A stretch of DNA of 64,000 nt. Source: CALBTQ01 sp036725605. Its GTDB lineage: Bacteria; Lernaellota; Lernaellaia; Lernaellales; Lernaellaceae. The notes beneath the pieces are model-generated. The model was not told the DNA's origin. It searched no databases and saw only the letters and a program-made list of their open reading frames with translations. Below are positions 7,356 to 15,577 of the stretch, piece by piece; the first letter of the stretch is position 1, and every line of letters begins with the position of its first letter. Where the stretch lies: the NCBI GenBank assembly GCA_036725605.1, contig DAIMDW010000027.1, positions 1 through 64,000 on the forward strand, written 5' to 3'. Both the position numbers and the translations under genes were made by a program.

Positions 7356-8159
7356 TCAATGATGCAGGACGACCTCGCGCCAATCCATGCCGATCAGGCG
7401 GGTGACGCCGCCGTCGTCCTGCTCGAAAAACCATTCTTTGCGCAGCACGCAGTACACGGGCGTCAGGTCGCGATCGTCGGTGTCGATCGTTTCCTGATGT
7501 CGGAATTTGTGCTCGAAATCCTCGTACACGGTGAACCAGTGGAAGGTCAGGTAGTCTTCGTCGGGCTGGTCGGTTTCGATGCGCACGTCGACCTTGCCGT
7601 TGTCGACGGAAAATTCGCCGTCGCTGTCGGGCGCGATTTCATCGCCGCCCTGCATGACCTTCACGCCGGTGATGGCCGGGTTGGTCATGCGCTCGGCGCG
7701 GTCGGAGACGGCGAACATCTTGTAGGCCAGGCGCGGCTCCTTGTCGAGGTCGCCGCCCGGGAAAGCGCCGACGACCACGGCCAATAGGATGCCGTTTTTG
7801 CCGAGCGGACCGAACTGCTTTTCCAACTCGGCGCGCGCGGGGACGGTCCAGACGAACGGTTCGTCGGGCGACGTTTGCAGGTAAGCGCTTGACGGATCGA
7901 ACTGCGCGCTGTCGGTCAGTTGCGATTGCGTGCCGTAGGCGATGGCCCAGGCGAGCGGGCCGTCATAGGGCGTGGCGTCGGAATTGACGACCAGCGCGTC
8001 GAAGGTGATTTGCTCGCCCGGCGCGGCCTCGAGCGGTTCGGAGCGCACGCCGAGGATGCGGAAGGACTCGATGTAGGCGGCGTCCGGGAAATCCTCGCCG
8101 CAGCCCGGGAGGAGCGCCAGGAGGGCCGGCAACAAAAACCACAGGGTAAAGCGTTTCAT
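7356..8159 (-). CDS. Lipoprotein encoded with a TonB-dependent receptor
   Basis: A 267-residue protein with a lipoprotein signal (MKRFTLWFLLPALLALLPGC, lipobox LPGC). The mature chain has two probable beta-sandwich regions ('PLEAAPGEQITFDALVVNSD', 'KVDVRIETDQPDEDYLTFHW'), suggesting Ig-like folds. No enzyme motif is seen. Of two in-frame ATGs, the one at 8159 has the better distance to the AGGGGGG ribosome site; the other is at 8165. It follows the receptor gene by 12 bp, so the two are almost surely co-transcribed. The lipoprotein may sit on the outer membrane and help the receptor capture its ligand (inference). Confidence 0.75.
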   Translation of the reverse strand: MKRFTLWFLLPALLALLPGCGEDFPDAAYIESFRILGVRSEPLEAAPGEQITFDALVVNSDATPYDGPLAWAIAYGTQSQLTDSAQFDPSSAYLQTSPDEPFVWTVPARAELEKQFGPLGKNGILLAVVVGAFPGGDLDKEPRLAYKMFAVSDRAERMTNPAITGVKVMQGGDEIAPDSDGEFSVDNGKVDVRIETDQPDEDYLTFHWFTVYEDFEHKFRHQETIDTDDRDLTPVYCVLRKEWFFEQDDGGVTRLIGMDWREVVLHH

Positions 8160-8171
8160 GGTCATCCCCCC

Positions 8172-10424
8172 TTAGAACCGGCCCTGCACGCCGATGGTCG
8201 GCATGAAGGCCGGGAAGGAAATCGCCCGTTTTTTGGAGTAGTCGAAGTTGTATTCGTAGCCGACGGGGTATTCGTTCCAGTAGACGTTCTGCACGTCGAG
8301 GTAGGTGTTGAGCTGCCAGGCGTTGAAGGTCCAGAGCTTGTCGAGGCGCACGTCGAGCTTGTGGAACGGCACGTCGCGTTCGGCGTTGATGTCCTCGGAG
8401 TAAACCGGAATGTAGGTGTCGGTGTCGGCGGCGTAGATCGCGTTTTCGATATCGGTGTACGGCAGGCCGGTGGAGTACTGCCACTTCGCGCCGACGCGCC
8501 AGTCCTTGTTTTCGCCGAGGGTGTAGTTGGCGAGGATGATGAAATTGTGCGTCTGGTCGCCGTCGAAGTAACGCCAATCCTCGTCGGCGTTGTCCTTGCG
8601 CTTGGATTCCGAATACGTGTAGCTCACCCAGCCCATGAAGCGGTCGGTGAGTTTCTTGCGGCCGAGGAACTCGAAGCCGTGGATCTTGCCCTGCCCGTCG
8701 TTGGTGTTGACCTCCTCGCCGACGCGACCGCCGGAAACGAGGCTGCTCAGTTGCTTGTAATAGCCTTGGGCGTCGATCGACCAGCCGTTGCCGAAATCGT
8801 ATTCGACGCCGCCGGAGTAGAGCTCGGAGGTTTCGGCGTCCAGCTCGTCGTTGCCGTAATCGTCGATGTATTCGTCCAGGCCCGGCCATTGATGGTACAG
8901 GCCCACCGCGCCCTTGAAGGCCAGCTTTTCGGTCGGCCAAACCTTGAAGGAAAAGCGCGGGTCGAACGACGTTTTCTTCAGGTACTGGTGGTAGTTGAGG
9001 CGCACGCCGGGCACGAGGCTGAGCCACCTGGCGGGCGTGATCACATCTTCGAGGTAGACGGCGGCTTCGAACACGTCGTCGGATTCCTCGATCTTGTACG
9101 TATCCTCGGTGACGTTTTGGAAGCCCGGATCGCCCTCCTTGGGCACCCGCGGCACGTTGGCCTCGATCGTGCCGTAGGCGTAATCGCCCTCGAAACCGGT
9201 GCGCAGTTCGTTCCAGGAGCCGATTTTGAGCGACAGGTCGTCGCGGAATTGCACCTGATCGATGTACATCTTCAGTTTGTAATCGGGACCGAAACTGTAA
9301 TCCTGATAGGCCCAAATGTAGTTGGCGGCGAAGTAGTTGCGCAGGTTTTCGGTGGGCGTCCAGGTCCAGGCCACGCCGGGCTGGTGCCAGGAGATGCGTA
9401 TGTTGAACGAATCGCCGCCGAAGGGATCCTCCATGTCGCGGTCGGAGACGATGGACATCGCGTCGTCGCTGCCGAAGGCGGTCAGGCGAAACTGATGATC
9501 GGTCCCGATGCGGTACATGAAAATGCCCTGGTAATCGTAGTAGCGCGGCATAACGGTGAAGTCGGCCTCGTCCTCGGGAATGACCTCGGGCAGGATGAAG
9601 TCGATGAAGCTGCGCCGCACGCCGCCGGCCCACGAGGCGTTTTCGCCGATCGGCCCTTCGAAGATCATGTAGGTCGCGTAGGTGTTCAGGTCGATCAGGC
9701 CGCCGAGGCGGTCGGTGCGCGGCTCGCGGCTGGTCAGTTCGATGACGCCGCCCAGGGCGTCGCCGTACTTCACGCTGTAGGCGCCGGGATAATAGACCAT
9801 GTCCTCGAGCAGCTCGGCGTTGACGATCGAGCTGAAGCCGCCGAAGTGAAAGAGCTGCGGAATGTCCAGGCCGTTGAGCTTGTAACCGCTGTCCTCGGCG
9901 CCGGTGCCGCGAATGACCAGACCGTCGTTGCCGAAGCCCAGGACGCTGGTGGCGGCGACGCCGGGCAGGTTTTCGATGACGCGGACCGGATCGTTGTTCG
10001 CGCCGGGCACGCCGGTGAGCTCCTGTTTATCCAACTCCTGGCGCGCCACGGCCTCGGGCTCGCGCTCGCCGATGACGGTGATGTCGTCGAGCACGGTGGC
10101 GTCGCGGCGCACGTAAACGCGTTTGGTGACGGTGCGGTCGGCCCGCACCTTGACGGTCAGCGACTGCGTGCCGATCGTGTCTTCAGCAACCTCCAGCGTG
10201 TACGTTCCGACGGGCACATCGGCGAAGGCGAAGCGGCCCTGTTCGTCGGTGGTTTCCGTCCGGTCCAGTTCGGTCAGGGAAACCTCGGCGAACGACAGCG
10301 GCTCGCGCGTGCCTTTGATCAGCACGACGCCTTCGACCGTGCCGGTCGGCTCCTGCGCACCGGCGACGGTCGCGAGCAACAAAACGAGCATCAGCATCAG
10401 CCGGATCGATCGTGATTTTGTCAT
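8172..10424 (-). CDS. TonB-dependent outer-membrane receptor with N-terminal carboxypeptidase-regulatory-like domain
   Basis: A 750-residue protein. The signal peptide ends near residue 23 (VAGAQ). It is followed by a CarboxypepD_reg-like beta domain (about 26-105; GTVEGVVLIKGTREPLSFAE, TDEQGRFAFADVPVGTYTLE), a plug domain (about 110-225; RVIENLPGVAA, LVIRGTGAED, AYSVKYGDALGGVIELTSR) and a beta-barrel to the C-terminal Phe. It resembles SusC-like and OAR-like receptors in having the N-terminal extension. The start at 10424 is chosen because the signal peptide begins there and AAAGGA lies upstream. The ligand is unknown. The downstream lipoprotein is probably its partner. Confidence 0.9.
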   Translation of the reverse strand: MTKSRSIRLMLMLVLLLATVAGAQEPTGTVEGVVLIKGTREPLSFAEVSLTELDRTETTDEQGRFAFADVPVGTYTLEVAEDTIGTQSLTVKVRADRTVTKRVYVRRDATVLDDITVIGEREPEAVARQELDKQELTGVPGANNDPVRVIENLPGVAATSVLGFGNDGLVIRGTGAEDSGYKLNGLDIPQLFHFGGFSSIVNAELLEDMVYYPGAYSVKYGDALGGVIELTSREPRTDRLGGLIDLNTYATYMIFEGPIGENASWAGGVRRSFIDFILPEVIPEDEADFTVMPRYYDYQGIFMYRIGTDHQFRLTAFGSDDAMSIVSDRDMEDPFGGDSFNIRISWHQPGVAWTWTPTENLRNYFAANYIWAYQDYSFGPDYKLKMYIDQVQFRDDLSLKIGSWNELRTGFEGDYAYGTIEANVPRVPKEGDPGFQNVTEDTYKIEESDDVFEAAVYLEDVITPARWLSLVPGVRLNYHQYLKKTSFDPRFSFKVWPTEKLAFKGAVGLYHQWPGLDEYIDDYGNDELDAETSELYSGGVEYDFGNGWSIDAQGYYKQLSSLVSGGRVGEEVNTNDGQGKIHGFEFLGRKKLTDRFMGWVSYTYSESKRKDNADEDWRYFDGDQTHNFIILANYTLGENKDWRVGAKWQYSTGLPYTDIENAIYAADTDTYIPVYSEDINAERDVPFHKLDVRLDKLWTFNAWQLNTYLDVQNVYWNEYPVGYEYNFDYSKKRAISFPAFMPTIGVQGRF

Positions 10425-10535
10425 CGGCTTTTCATCCTTTTGTCCGTCACGTCGTGAAACAGTCCCCTCTCCCCGGAATAAACACCGTTCCGGCGGCAAT
10501 GTGTCACCAAAAACTTGCGCAAACGTGGCGTTGGA

Positions 10536-11870
10536 TCAGGCCTGCAAGCGGGCGACGGCCCGGCGCAGGAGTTTGTCGAGCGCAAAGTACACGAAAAGAA
10601 TGGCGTCGCGCACGTCGAGCATCGGGCTGGGCAGGCCGAACGTGCCGGGCAGAACGAAGAACAATTGCTTGGTGCCGATGGGGCACCCGCCGACTTTTTT
10701 GACTTTGCGGGCGTGGATGTTTCCTTCTACGCGCGTGCAATCGCCGATGAGCAGCGCGACGCCGTCGCCGGCGTCCACGTCGCCCTGGTACACGCCGGTG
10801 ACGATCGCGCCGGGTCGGGCGGCGGCGACCGAGCCGGGGCGGCGCTTGTCGATCGTCCCGAGGCAGCCTTTGACCGCCGCGAGGCAGCCGCCATGGCAGA
10901 AGCGGTCGCGCTCGGGTTCGTTGCCGCAGTAGAAGCGAATCGGCGTGTTCACCTTGTGGATGTCCTGGTATTCGCTCTCCAGGCCGGCGACGCGCGCGGC
11001 GAGTTCGTCGATGGTCACGTCGCCCTCGACGCGGATATCGTCGAGCGACGGCGGGCCGTACCCGCGCTTCATCGCCCCCATCAAGTGCACGCTGTCCTGC
11101 GGCTTAAATCCGAGGACACGGCAGGCGACGGCGTCCATGGCCACCGGATCGTCGGCGACCATGATCGCGCCCAGGTGCACGGTCTGCGGGGCCGACTCGT
11201 AGCCGTGGCCGACTTCGACGGCGTCGACGACCACCACGTCGGGATAGCCGACCTCGAGCAGATCGACGATTTTTTCGTCGAGGCGATCGTCGTGGGCGAT
11301 CATCCGCTCGGCGTGGGTGAGGATGCCGACGTTGAGTTTCAACGCGCAGGTGACGGTGCAGCAAATGTGGTACTTGAGTTTGGGCATCCAGCAGAGGAAG
11401 TCGGCGTCGGCGAGGCTGCGGGCCACGCGCAGCGATTTGTGATGCACCCCGCGCGCCAGGGGCGTGACGACGACCGGTTCGGTGTTCAGGTCGATCACGC
11501 GCGCGCCGGTTTGGCGCAGACGCAAAAAGCCCGACTCCCACAGAAACAGCCGCGAGGGGATGCCGTAGCCGCCCGATTCGCCGACGGTCACCTGCGCCGC
11601 GCCGCGTTCGCGCAGCAGCTTGATCGTTTCGCCGACCAGACGCGGGTCGGTGTAGGAATCGTGGATGTACCGCCGGTTGGCGCTGACGACGTTGGGTTTG
11701 ATGAAGGCCTTGCCGCGCGGTTGGATGCCCAGGGCGTCGAAGCATTCGGCGACGAGGCGGCGCGCGTTTTCGGGCGTCGGTTCGTCGCAGCGGCGCAGAA
11801 TCACGCGGTACTGCCGTTTTCGTCCGAGCCGCTCTTCGATCTTCTCGCGCAACGCCGCCGAATGTGACAT
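10536..11870 (-). CDS. DUF362 domain protein
   Basis: A 444-residue protein matching the DUF362 family: 'AFIKPNVVSANR', 'DPRLVGETIKLLRERGAAQVTVGES', 'ADFLCWMPKLKYH', 'MVADDPVAMDAVACRVLGF'. Many members carry a ferredoxin domain, which is absent here. The C-terminal third does hold several cysteines (RFCHGGCLAAVKGCLG, GDCTRVEG, GGCPIG) that could bind a metal or cluster. No signal peptide is present, so it is cytoplasmic. The biochemical role of the family is not settled. It lies upstream of the TonB receptor gene on the same strand, with 111 bp between. Confidence 0.8.
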   Translation of the reverse strand: MSHSAALREKIEERLGRKRQYRVILRRCDEPTPENARRLVAECFDALGIQPRGKAFIKPNVVSANRRYIHDSYTDPRLVGETIKLLRERGAAQVTVGESGGYGIPSRLFLWESGFLRLRQTGARVIDLNTEPVVVTPLARGVHHKSLRVARSLADADFLCWMPKLKYHICCTVTCALKLNVGILTHAERMIAHDDRLDEKIVDLLEVGYPDVVVVDAVEVGHGYESAPQTVHLGAIMVADDPVAMDAVACRVLGFKPQDSVHLMGAMKRGYGPPSLDDIRVEGDVTIDELAARVAGLESEYQDIHKVNTPIRFYCGNEPERDRFCHGGCLAAVKGCLGTIDKRRPGSVAAARPGAIVTGVYQGDVDAGDGVALLIGDCTRVEGNIHARKVKKVGGCPIGTKQLFFVLPGTFGLPSPMLDVRDAILFVYFALDKLLRRAVARLQA

Positions 11871-11942
11871 GGGTGTAACCTCCGCGGATCATGATAGCCA
11901 AGGCGCGGCGTTTGGCCAATCCCGCACGAGGTTCTTAAATGA

Positions 11943-11975
11943 AAACGCCGCCCCGCGCGAGTCGAGGCGGCGTTT
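11943..11975. terminator. Bidirectional-type terminator
   Basis: A 10-bp stem, AAACGCCGCC (11943-11952) with GGCGGCGTTT (11966-11975), starts 14 bp beyond the stop of the minus-strand lipoprotein gene. The minus-strand transcript ends in UUUUCAUUU; the plus side carries CGTTTTTT. Confidence 0.75.
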
Positions 11976-11989
11976 CGTTTTTTGGGCAG

Positions 11990-13246
11990 TTACATATCTT
12001 CACCGCAGGCTTTTTCGATTTCGTCGTAAACGTCGACGCACAGGGTGAGCGGTTCGTCGGAGCCGGGAGTCCAGATTTCGTCCTCGTCGTCATCGCGGCC
12101 GGCGTCGTCGTCGCCGTCCTGGCCGAAGACGATCGTGCCGAGGTCCTTGCAACAAGTCGCTTGCTGGCAGATCTCACCCGATCCTTCAACATCCATTGAC
12201 ATGCGCTGCCCTTTGTTGTTGATAACCATAACCGCCGTGGAGTTTGTCTTTACCAGCACCATAAACGCGCCATCGGGATTCGAGTTGGTGCGATCCGTAC
12301 CACCGTAATCCCGCCCCTGGGTGTGGATACACGCCCCACCGAGCGGCTCTCCCTCCGCGTCGCGCACAACGCCTTTAATACAGGTCGCTTCGAAGGCGTG
12401 GTCCGCGTTCCAGGTGGAGAAGTGGGAAACCTCCCCGACACAGGCCAGCGTGCCTTCATCGTCAGTCTCCATGACTTCGCATTCGCCTTCCCGCATCCAC
12501 TTTTGCGCGTCGGAGTCGTAGTACCACAGAGGAATGACGTCGCCGGCAATGCGACCGAGGGTGCCGACCTCGAACTCGACCTGGGCGGTTTCGCCGGGGG
12601 CCAACTGCAGGGCCTGGCCGTTCTGCGAGAAGTTCATGTCGATCATGCCGAAGCTTTCAATCTTACTCTCGCCGCCATCCTCGTCGCGGCCAAAAAAATT
12701 ACCGGGCGCGGCGTCGATGTCGACGGTTTCGACGCGCAGGCCGGTGATGGCGATGTCCATGGCGCCGGTGGCGACGTTGCCGTCGGGATCAACCAACGCG
12801 CCGGGCGGAATGCTCACGCGGCTGCCGTCGTCGAGTTGCTCGTCAAGATCCTCGTCGGACGAGCGTTTACCGAGACGCTGCACTTTTTTCATTTTCGTTT
12901 CCATCGAGGACAAAATGCCTTCCATGAGGTTGACCGGTTTGTGGGTGCGCGCGTAACCGTCCTTGTCGAAACGCACGTCCATTTCCTCGCCGACCGACGC
13001 GCCGATGATCACGAAGTAGCCGTTGTCGTCGGTGCGCATGCTGGTGCCGATGCCGTCGCGCAAGGTGACGTCGACGCCGCCGAGGGGGTCGTCCCCGGTG
13101 TCGGTGACCTGACCCCAGACCGCGCCGACGCAGATGCGGCCGTCGAACTTATCGAGAAGCTCGGAATCGCAGGCGGTGGTCAAATAAACCGTTAAGGCAA
13201 TTGCGGTCGTAAAGAAAAGTATCCAGATCAATCTACTCGTTTTCAT
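11990..13246 (-). CDS. Large lipoprotein with carboxypeptidase-regulatory-like repeats
   Basis: A 418-residue protein with a lipoprotein signal ending in LTTAC. Two regulatory-like beta domains are visible, one near the N-terminus ('WGQVTDTGDDPLGGVDVTLR', 'TDDNGYFVI') and one near the C-terminus ('IKGVVRDAEGEPLGGACIHT', 'NPDGAFMVLV'). A middle region ('VSIPPGALVDPDGNVATGAM', 'WYYDSDAQKWMREGE', 'VSHFSTWNAD') is typical of ZU5/FAM171-type extracellular modules. A C-terminal acidic stretch (DGDDDAGRDDDEDE) recalls the Asp-rich linkers of other lipoproteins in this window. The ATG at 13246 sits 8-9 nt from GGGAGG, better than the one at 13252. The role is probably adhesive or structural at the cell envelope. 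Confidence 0.75.
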   Translation of the reverse strand: MKTSRLIWILFFTTAIALTVYLTTACDSELLDKFDGRICVGAVWGQVTDTGDDPLGGVDVTLRDGIGTSMRTDDNGYFVIIGASVGEEMDVRFDKDGYARTHKPVNLMEGILSSMETKMKKVQRLGKRSSDEDLDEQLDDGSRVSIPPGALVDPDGNVATGAMDIAITGLRVETVDIDAAPGNFFGRDEDGGESKIESFGMIDMNFSQNGQALQLAPGETAQVEFEVGTLGRIAGDVIPLWYYDSDAQKWMREGECEVMETDDEGTLACVGEVSHFSTWNADHAFEATCIKGVVRDAEGEPLGGACIHTQGRDYGGTDRTNSNPDGAFMVLVKTNSTAVMVINNKGQRMSMDVEGSGEICQQATCCKDLGTIVFGQDGDDDAGRDDDEDEIWTPGSDEPLTLCVDVYDEIEKACGEDM

Positions 13247-13543
13247 ATCCATTCCCTCCCGTTACCAAAAAATCCGGCGCCCCCTTCTTCGGCCGGATCG
13301 ATCAGCAAAAAGCTAGCACTCCATAGTTTTTCATACAACCAAAAAACTCACCTTTTGGACGGTAATTTATTCATGCAATATCAGTCAGTTACCGACGATA
13401 ATCCAGTATCATAATGAAATGTCGACAATTACTTTATCGAATAACGGTTCGACAGTTTATCCCGGCAACCGCCATCGATTCGCTAACCTGACGGAATTAC
13501 TGTTAATCTTTTCACAGCCCGATCGGACCACCCGCGCAAAGCG
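13247..13543. other. AT-rich intergenic region, no gene seen
   Basis: About 300 bases, markedly AT-richer than the neighbourhood, between the divergently placed lipoprotein gene and the zinc-ribbon cluster. It should hold the promoter of the lipoprotein gene. A short open frame begins at 13419 on the plus strand but has no ribosome site or recognisable product, and I do not call it. Confidence 0.5.
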
Positions 13544-13580
13544 GCAAGCCGTTCGCTTGCGAAGCGAATTTTTCTATGAT
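13544..13580 (+). promoter_or_regulatory. Terminator/antiterminator-like hairpin with adjacent -10 motif
   Basis: TTCGCTT (13552-13558) pairs with AAGCGAA (13562-13568) across a 3-nt loop and is followed by TTTTT, the form of an intrinsic terminator. GCAAGC (13544-13549) could instead pair with GCTTGC (13555-13560), which would break the terminator. A TATGAT (-10-like) at 13575-13580 follows at once, about 84 bp before the first zinc-ribbon gene. It is either an attenuator or a terminator insulating a promoter. Confidence 0.45.
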
Positions 13581-13663
13581 AATAAGCTCATTGACGAACG
13601 ATCGCGCGACGACCTTTTCCCCAACGAAAAACGGACAGCCCTTTGCTCATGGGAGTGGACCGG

Positions 13664-14116
13664 ATGTTTTGTCCCCACTGCGGAATCGAACAATTGGAAG
13701 GCGCCAGGTTTTGTCACCAGTGCGGGCAGCGGATAGTCGCCCCCGGACCGCCCCCGCCGCCCACGCCCCCGCCGCCGCTGGGAACGCCGCGCATGGAAAT
13801 TCCCCCGTCGCCGGACGGCGTACGGTATGCGGTGATCGGCGACGATTCCCCCGCCCCCAACGAATTGGAAAGCAAGATCAACAGCACCTTCTGGGCTTCG
13901 ATCGCCGTGACTCTCTTTTGTTGCGTGATCGGCGGGATTGTCGGCATCGTCTATTCGTCACAAGCCAAAACCGCGCTGGCCAAGGGCGACATCGACGGAG
14001 CGATCCAGGCCAACAACACGGCGTCCAAGTGGTGTTGGGCTTCCGCATTGCTCTTTGTCGGCCTCATCGTCCTTTATATCATCATTGCATTTTTACCCTT
14101 TTTGGCCCTTATGTAA
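13664..14116 (+). CDS. Zinc-ribbon dispanin (CD225)-like membrane protein
   Basis: A 150-residue protein. The zinc ribbon has Cys3/6 and Cys17/20 (MFCPHCG, FCHQCG), followed by a Pro-rich linker (PPPPPTPPPP). Two membrane helices (about 78-100 and 125-148) surround the loop 'SSQAKTALAKGDIDGAIQAN' and 'ASKWCWAS'. This is the layout of the CD225/dispanin family, which includes animal IFITM proteins. I start at the ATG at 13664 because it matches the N-terminus of its paralogues and GGGAG lies upstream. It is the first of four co-directional genes with short gaps. The function in bacteria is not established. Confidence 0.8.
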   Translation: MFCPHCGIEQLEGARFCHQCGQRIVAPGPPPPPTPPPPLGTPRMEIPPSPDGVRYAVIGDDSPAPNELESKINSTFWASIAVTLFCCVIGGIVGIVYSSQAKTALAKGDIDGAIQANNTASKWCWASALLFVGLIVLYIIIAFLPFLALM

Positions 14117-14135
14117 CCGACATGAGGATAATGCG

Positions 14136-14483
14136 ATGAAGTGTCCGCACTGTGGAATGGAAACGTTCAATGACGCCAGATTCTGCCATCAATGCGGATT
14201 GCGGACAGATGGAGAGCTTGCGCCGAAGGACTCGGGCGACACGACCGTGTTGGCGCAGAGTATCAAAGGGATGTACATGGTCGGCACGATCCTTCGCTTC
14301 CTATTCCCGCCCACCGGATTTGTGGTCCAACATCTATCCAACGAAGCGAAAGAAAAGTTGGCCGCCGGAGACGTTCAAGGAGCGAACAAGTCGTATCGGT
14401 CGGCGCAAAAATGGTGCTGGTTCAGCTTCGTGCCGTTTGCGCTCATCGGTTTTTTTATTTTTTACTTGGCAATTTTTCAATGA
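14136..14483 (+). CDS. Zinc-ribbon small membrane protein, dispanin-like
   Basis: A 115-residue paralogue of its neighbours. The zinc ribbon (MKCPHCGMETFNDARFCHQC) is followed by two hydrophobic stretches (about 45-65 and 88-113) and the loop 'KEKLAAGDVQGANKSYRSAQ' with KWCW, as in CD225 proteins. The first helix is less typical. The ATG at 14136 follows GAGGATAATGCG, 19 bp after the preceding gene. It is probably part of one operon with 13664, 14499 and 14936. Confidence 0.75.
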   Translation: MKCPHCGMETFNDARFCHQCGLRTDGELAPKDSGDTTVLAQSIKGMYMVGTILRFLFPPTGFVVQHLSNEAKEKLAAGDVQGANKSYRSAQKWCWFSFVPFALIGFFIFYLAIFQ

Positions 14484-14498
14484 CAAAGGGATAAACGA

Positions 14499-14936
14499 AT
14501 GAAGTGTCCGCACTGTGGAATGGGAAATCCAACCGGGGCCAATTTTTGCAACCATTGCGGGCTGTCGTTGATGCAGGAGACGAATGTGCCTCCGCCGATC
14601 ATGCCGGTCACGCCTACCCCGCGGATCGTGCCCAACCCCATGGACATTCCGCCGCCATCGACGCGGTTGACGGATTCAGTTTCCTTTCGGGAAAAGCAGA
14701 AATTATCCAGCGACATTTTTCACTGGCTGATCAGCGCGATCATCGTGTCGTTGTGCTGCTGCCTGCCCTGCGGCGTCGTGGGCATCGTCTATGCGGCCAT
14801 GGCGCGCACCAACCTGGAAAACGGGAAGATCCCACAGGCGAAGTCTCAATTGCATTCGGCCAAATTCTGGTGTTGGGCATCGTTTTTCCTCGGTTTGATC
14901 ATGATTCCGATCGCCTACATCATCGAGGAAATGTAG
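14499..14936 (+). CDS. Zinc-ribbon dispanin (CD225)-like membrane protein
   Basis: A 145-residue protein with zinc ribbon Cys3/6 and Cys17/20 (MKCPHCG, FCNHCG) and a Pro-rich linker. The CD225 core is clear: 'SAIIVSLCCCLPCGVVGIVY', 'AAMARTNLENGKIPQAKSQL', 'AKFWCWASFF'. The double/triple Cys in the first helix matches the S-acylated cysteines of dispanins. Its stop overlaps the GTG start of the DUF2752 gene. Confidence 0.8.
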   Translation: MKCPHCGMGNPTGANFCNHCGLSLMQETNVPPPIMPVTPTPRIVPNPMDIPPPSTRLTDSVSFREKQKLSSDIFHWLISAIIVSLCCCLPCGVVGIVYAAMARTNLENGKIPQAKSQLHSAKFWCWASFFLGLIMIPIAYIIEEM

Positions 14937-15325
14937 TGAAGCGAAAGGCCGTCATCCTGGCGGCGGTTCTGGGCATCGCGGCGGGATTGCTGTGGCTGAA
15001 GATTAATGATCCCCGCATGTTGAGGCCGTACGTGCAGTGTCCGTTGCATGCGCTGACCGGTCTGTACTGCCCGGGGTGCGGGACGATGCGCGCATTGCAC
15101 GCGCTGCTCAACGGCGAGATCGTCGCCGCGCTGGATTATAATCCGCTGATGATGCTTTTGTTGCCGCTGTTGCTCGTCAAATTACTGTTCGATCGGTGGA
15201 AAAATTTCAAACTTCTGCGATTTCTCGATACTCCCGCCGCCTATTGGACGATATTGATCGTCCTGATCGTTTATACGATTGCGCGCAACATTCCGGTGGA
15301 ACCTTTTGTGATTCTGGCACCTTGA
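14936..15325 (+). CDS. DUF2752 membrane protein
   Basis: A 129-residue protein starting with GTG at 14936, which shares a base with the preceding stop (TAGTG). GAGGA upstream supports this start. The DUF2752 signature is present: 'CPLHALTGLYCPGCGTMRAL' and 'LNGEIVAALDYNPLM', followed by a long hydrophobic stretch and a second membrane segment ('WTILIVLIVYTIARNIP'). DUF2752 genes are often adjacent to CD225-domain genes, as here, which suggests a common membrane function that is still unknown. Confidence 0.8.
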   Translation: MKRKAVILAAVLGIAAGLLWLKINDPRMLRPYVQCPLHALTGLYCPGCGTMRALHALLNGEIVAALDYNPLMMLLLPLLLVKLLFDRWKNFKLLRFLDTPAAYWTILIVLIVYTIARNIPVEPFVILAP

Positions 15326-15577
15326 AAGGCTCCGGGCGACGAACGCCGCGGCCGCATGCAACCATCGCCCGGCTCGAAAAAAAATTATCTTCCATGGCAG
15401 ATAAGTTAACATTGCGGACGAAGAAAAATTCAAAGAGAAAGATCGTCGATGATCAAATACCTAAAATGAAAATCTTGCATTAAAATCGACAGTTAGAAAA
15501 ACTTTGCTAAGGCTTTTCGAATTAGAATCCGATAGTTGCATAGATGTCTTTTGTATCTTGGCATGGGGGAGAATCGG

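Noticed and set aside
7023..7787. Plus-strand open frame starting inside the repeat region
   Set aside because: It translates the 45-bp direct repeat twice and then runs antisense to the lipoprotein gene at 7356; no ribosome site.
13419..13736. Short plus-strand open frame upstream of the dispanin cluster
   Set aside because: No ribosome site, no recognisable product, and it overlaps the real zinc-ribbon gene in another frame.
15332..15372. Inverted repeat CCGGGCGA/TCGCCCGG after the DUF2752 gene as a terminator
   Set aside because: It is followed by an A-run, not a T-run, on the plus strand, and no minus-strand gene ends there; it may still form a hairpin.
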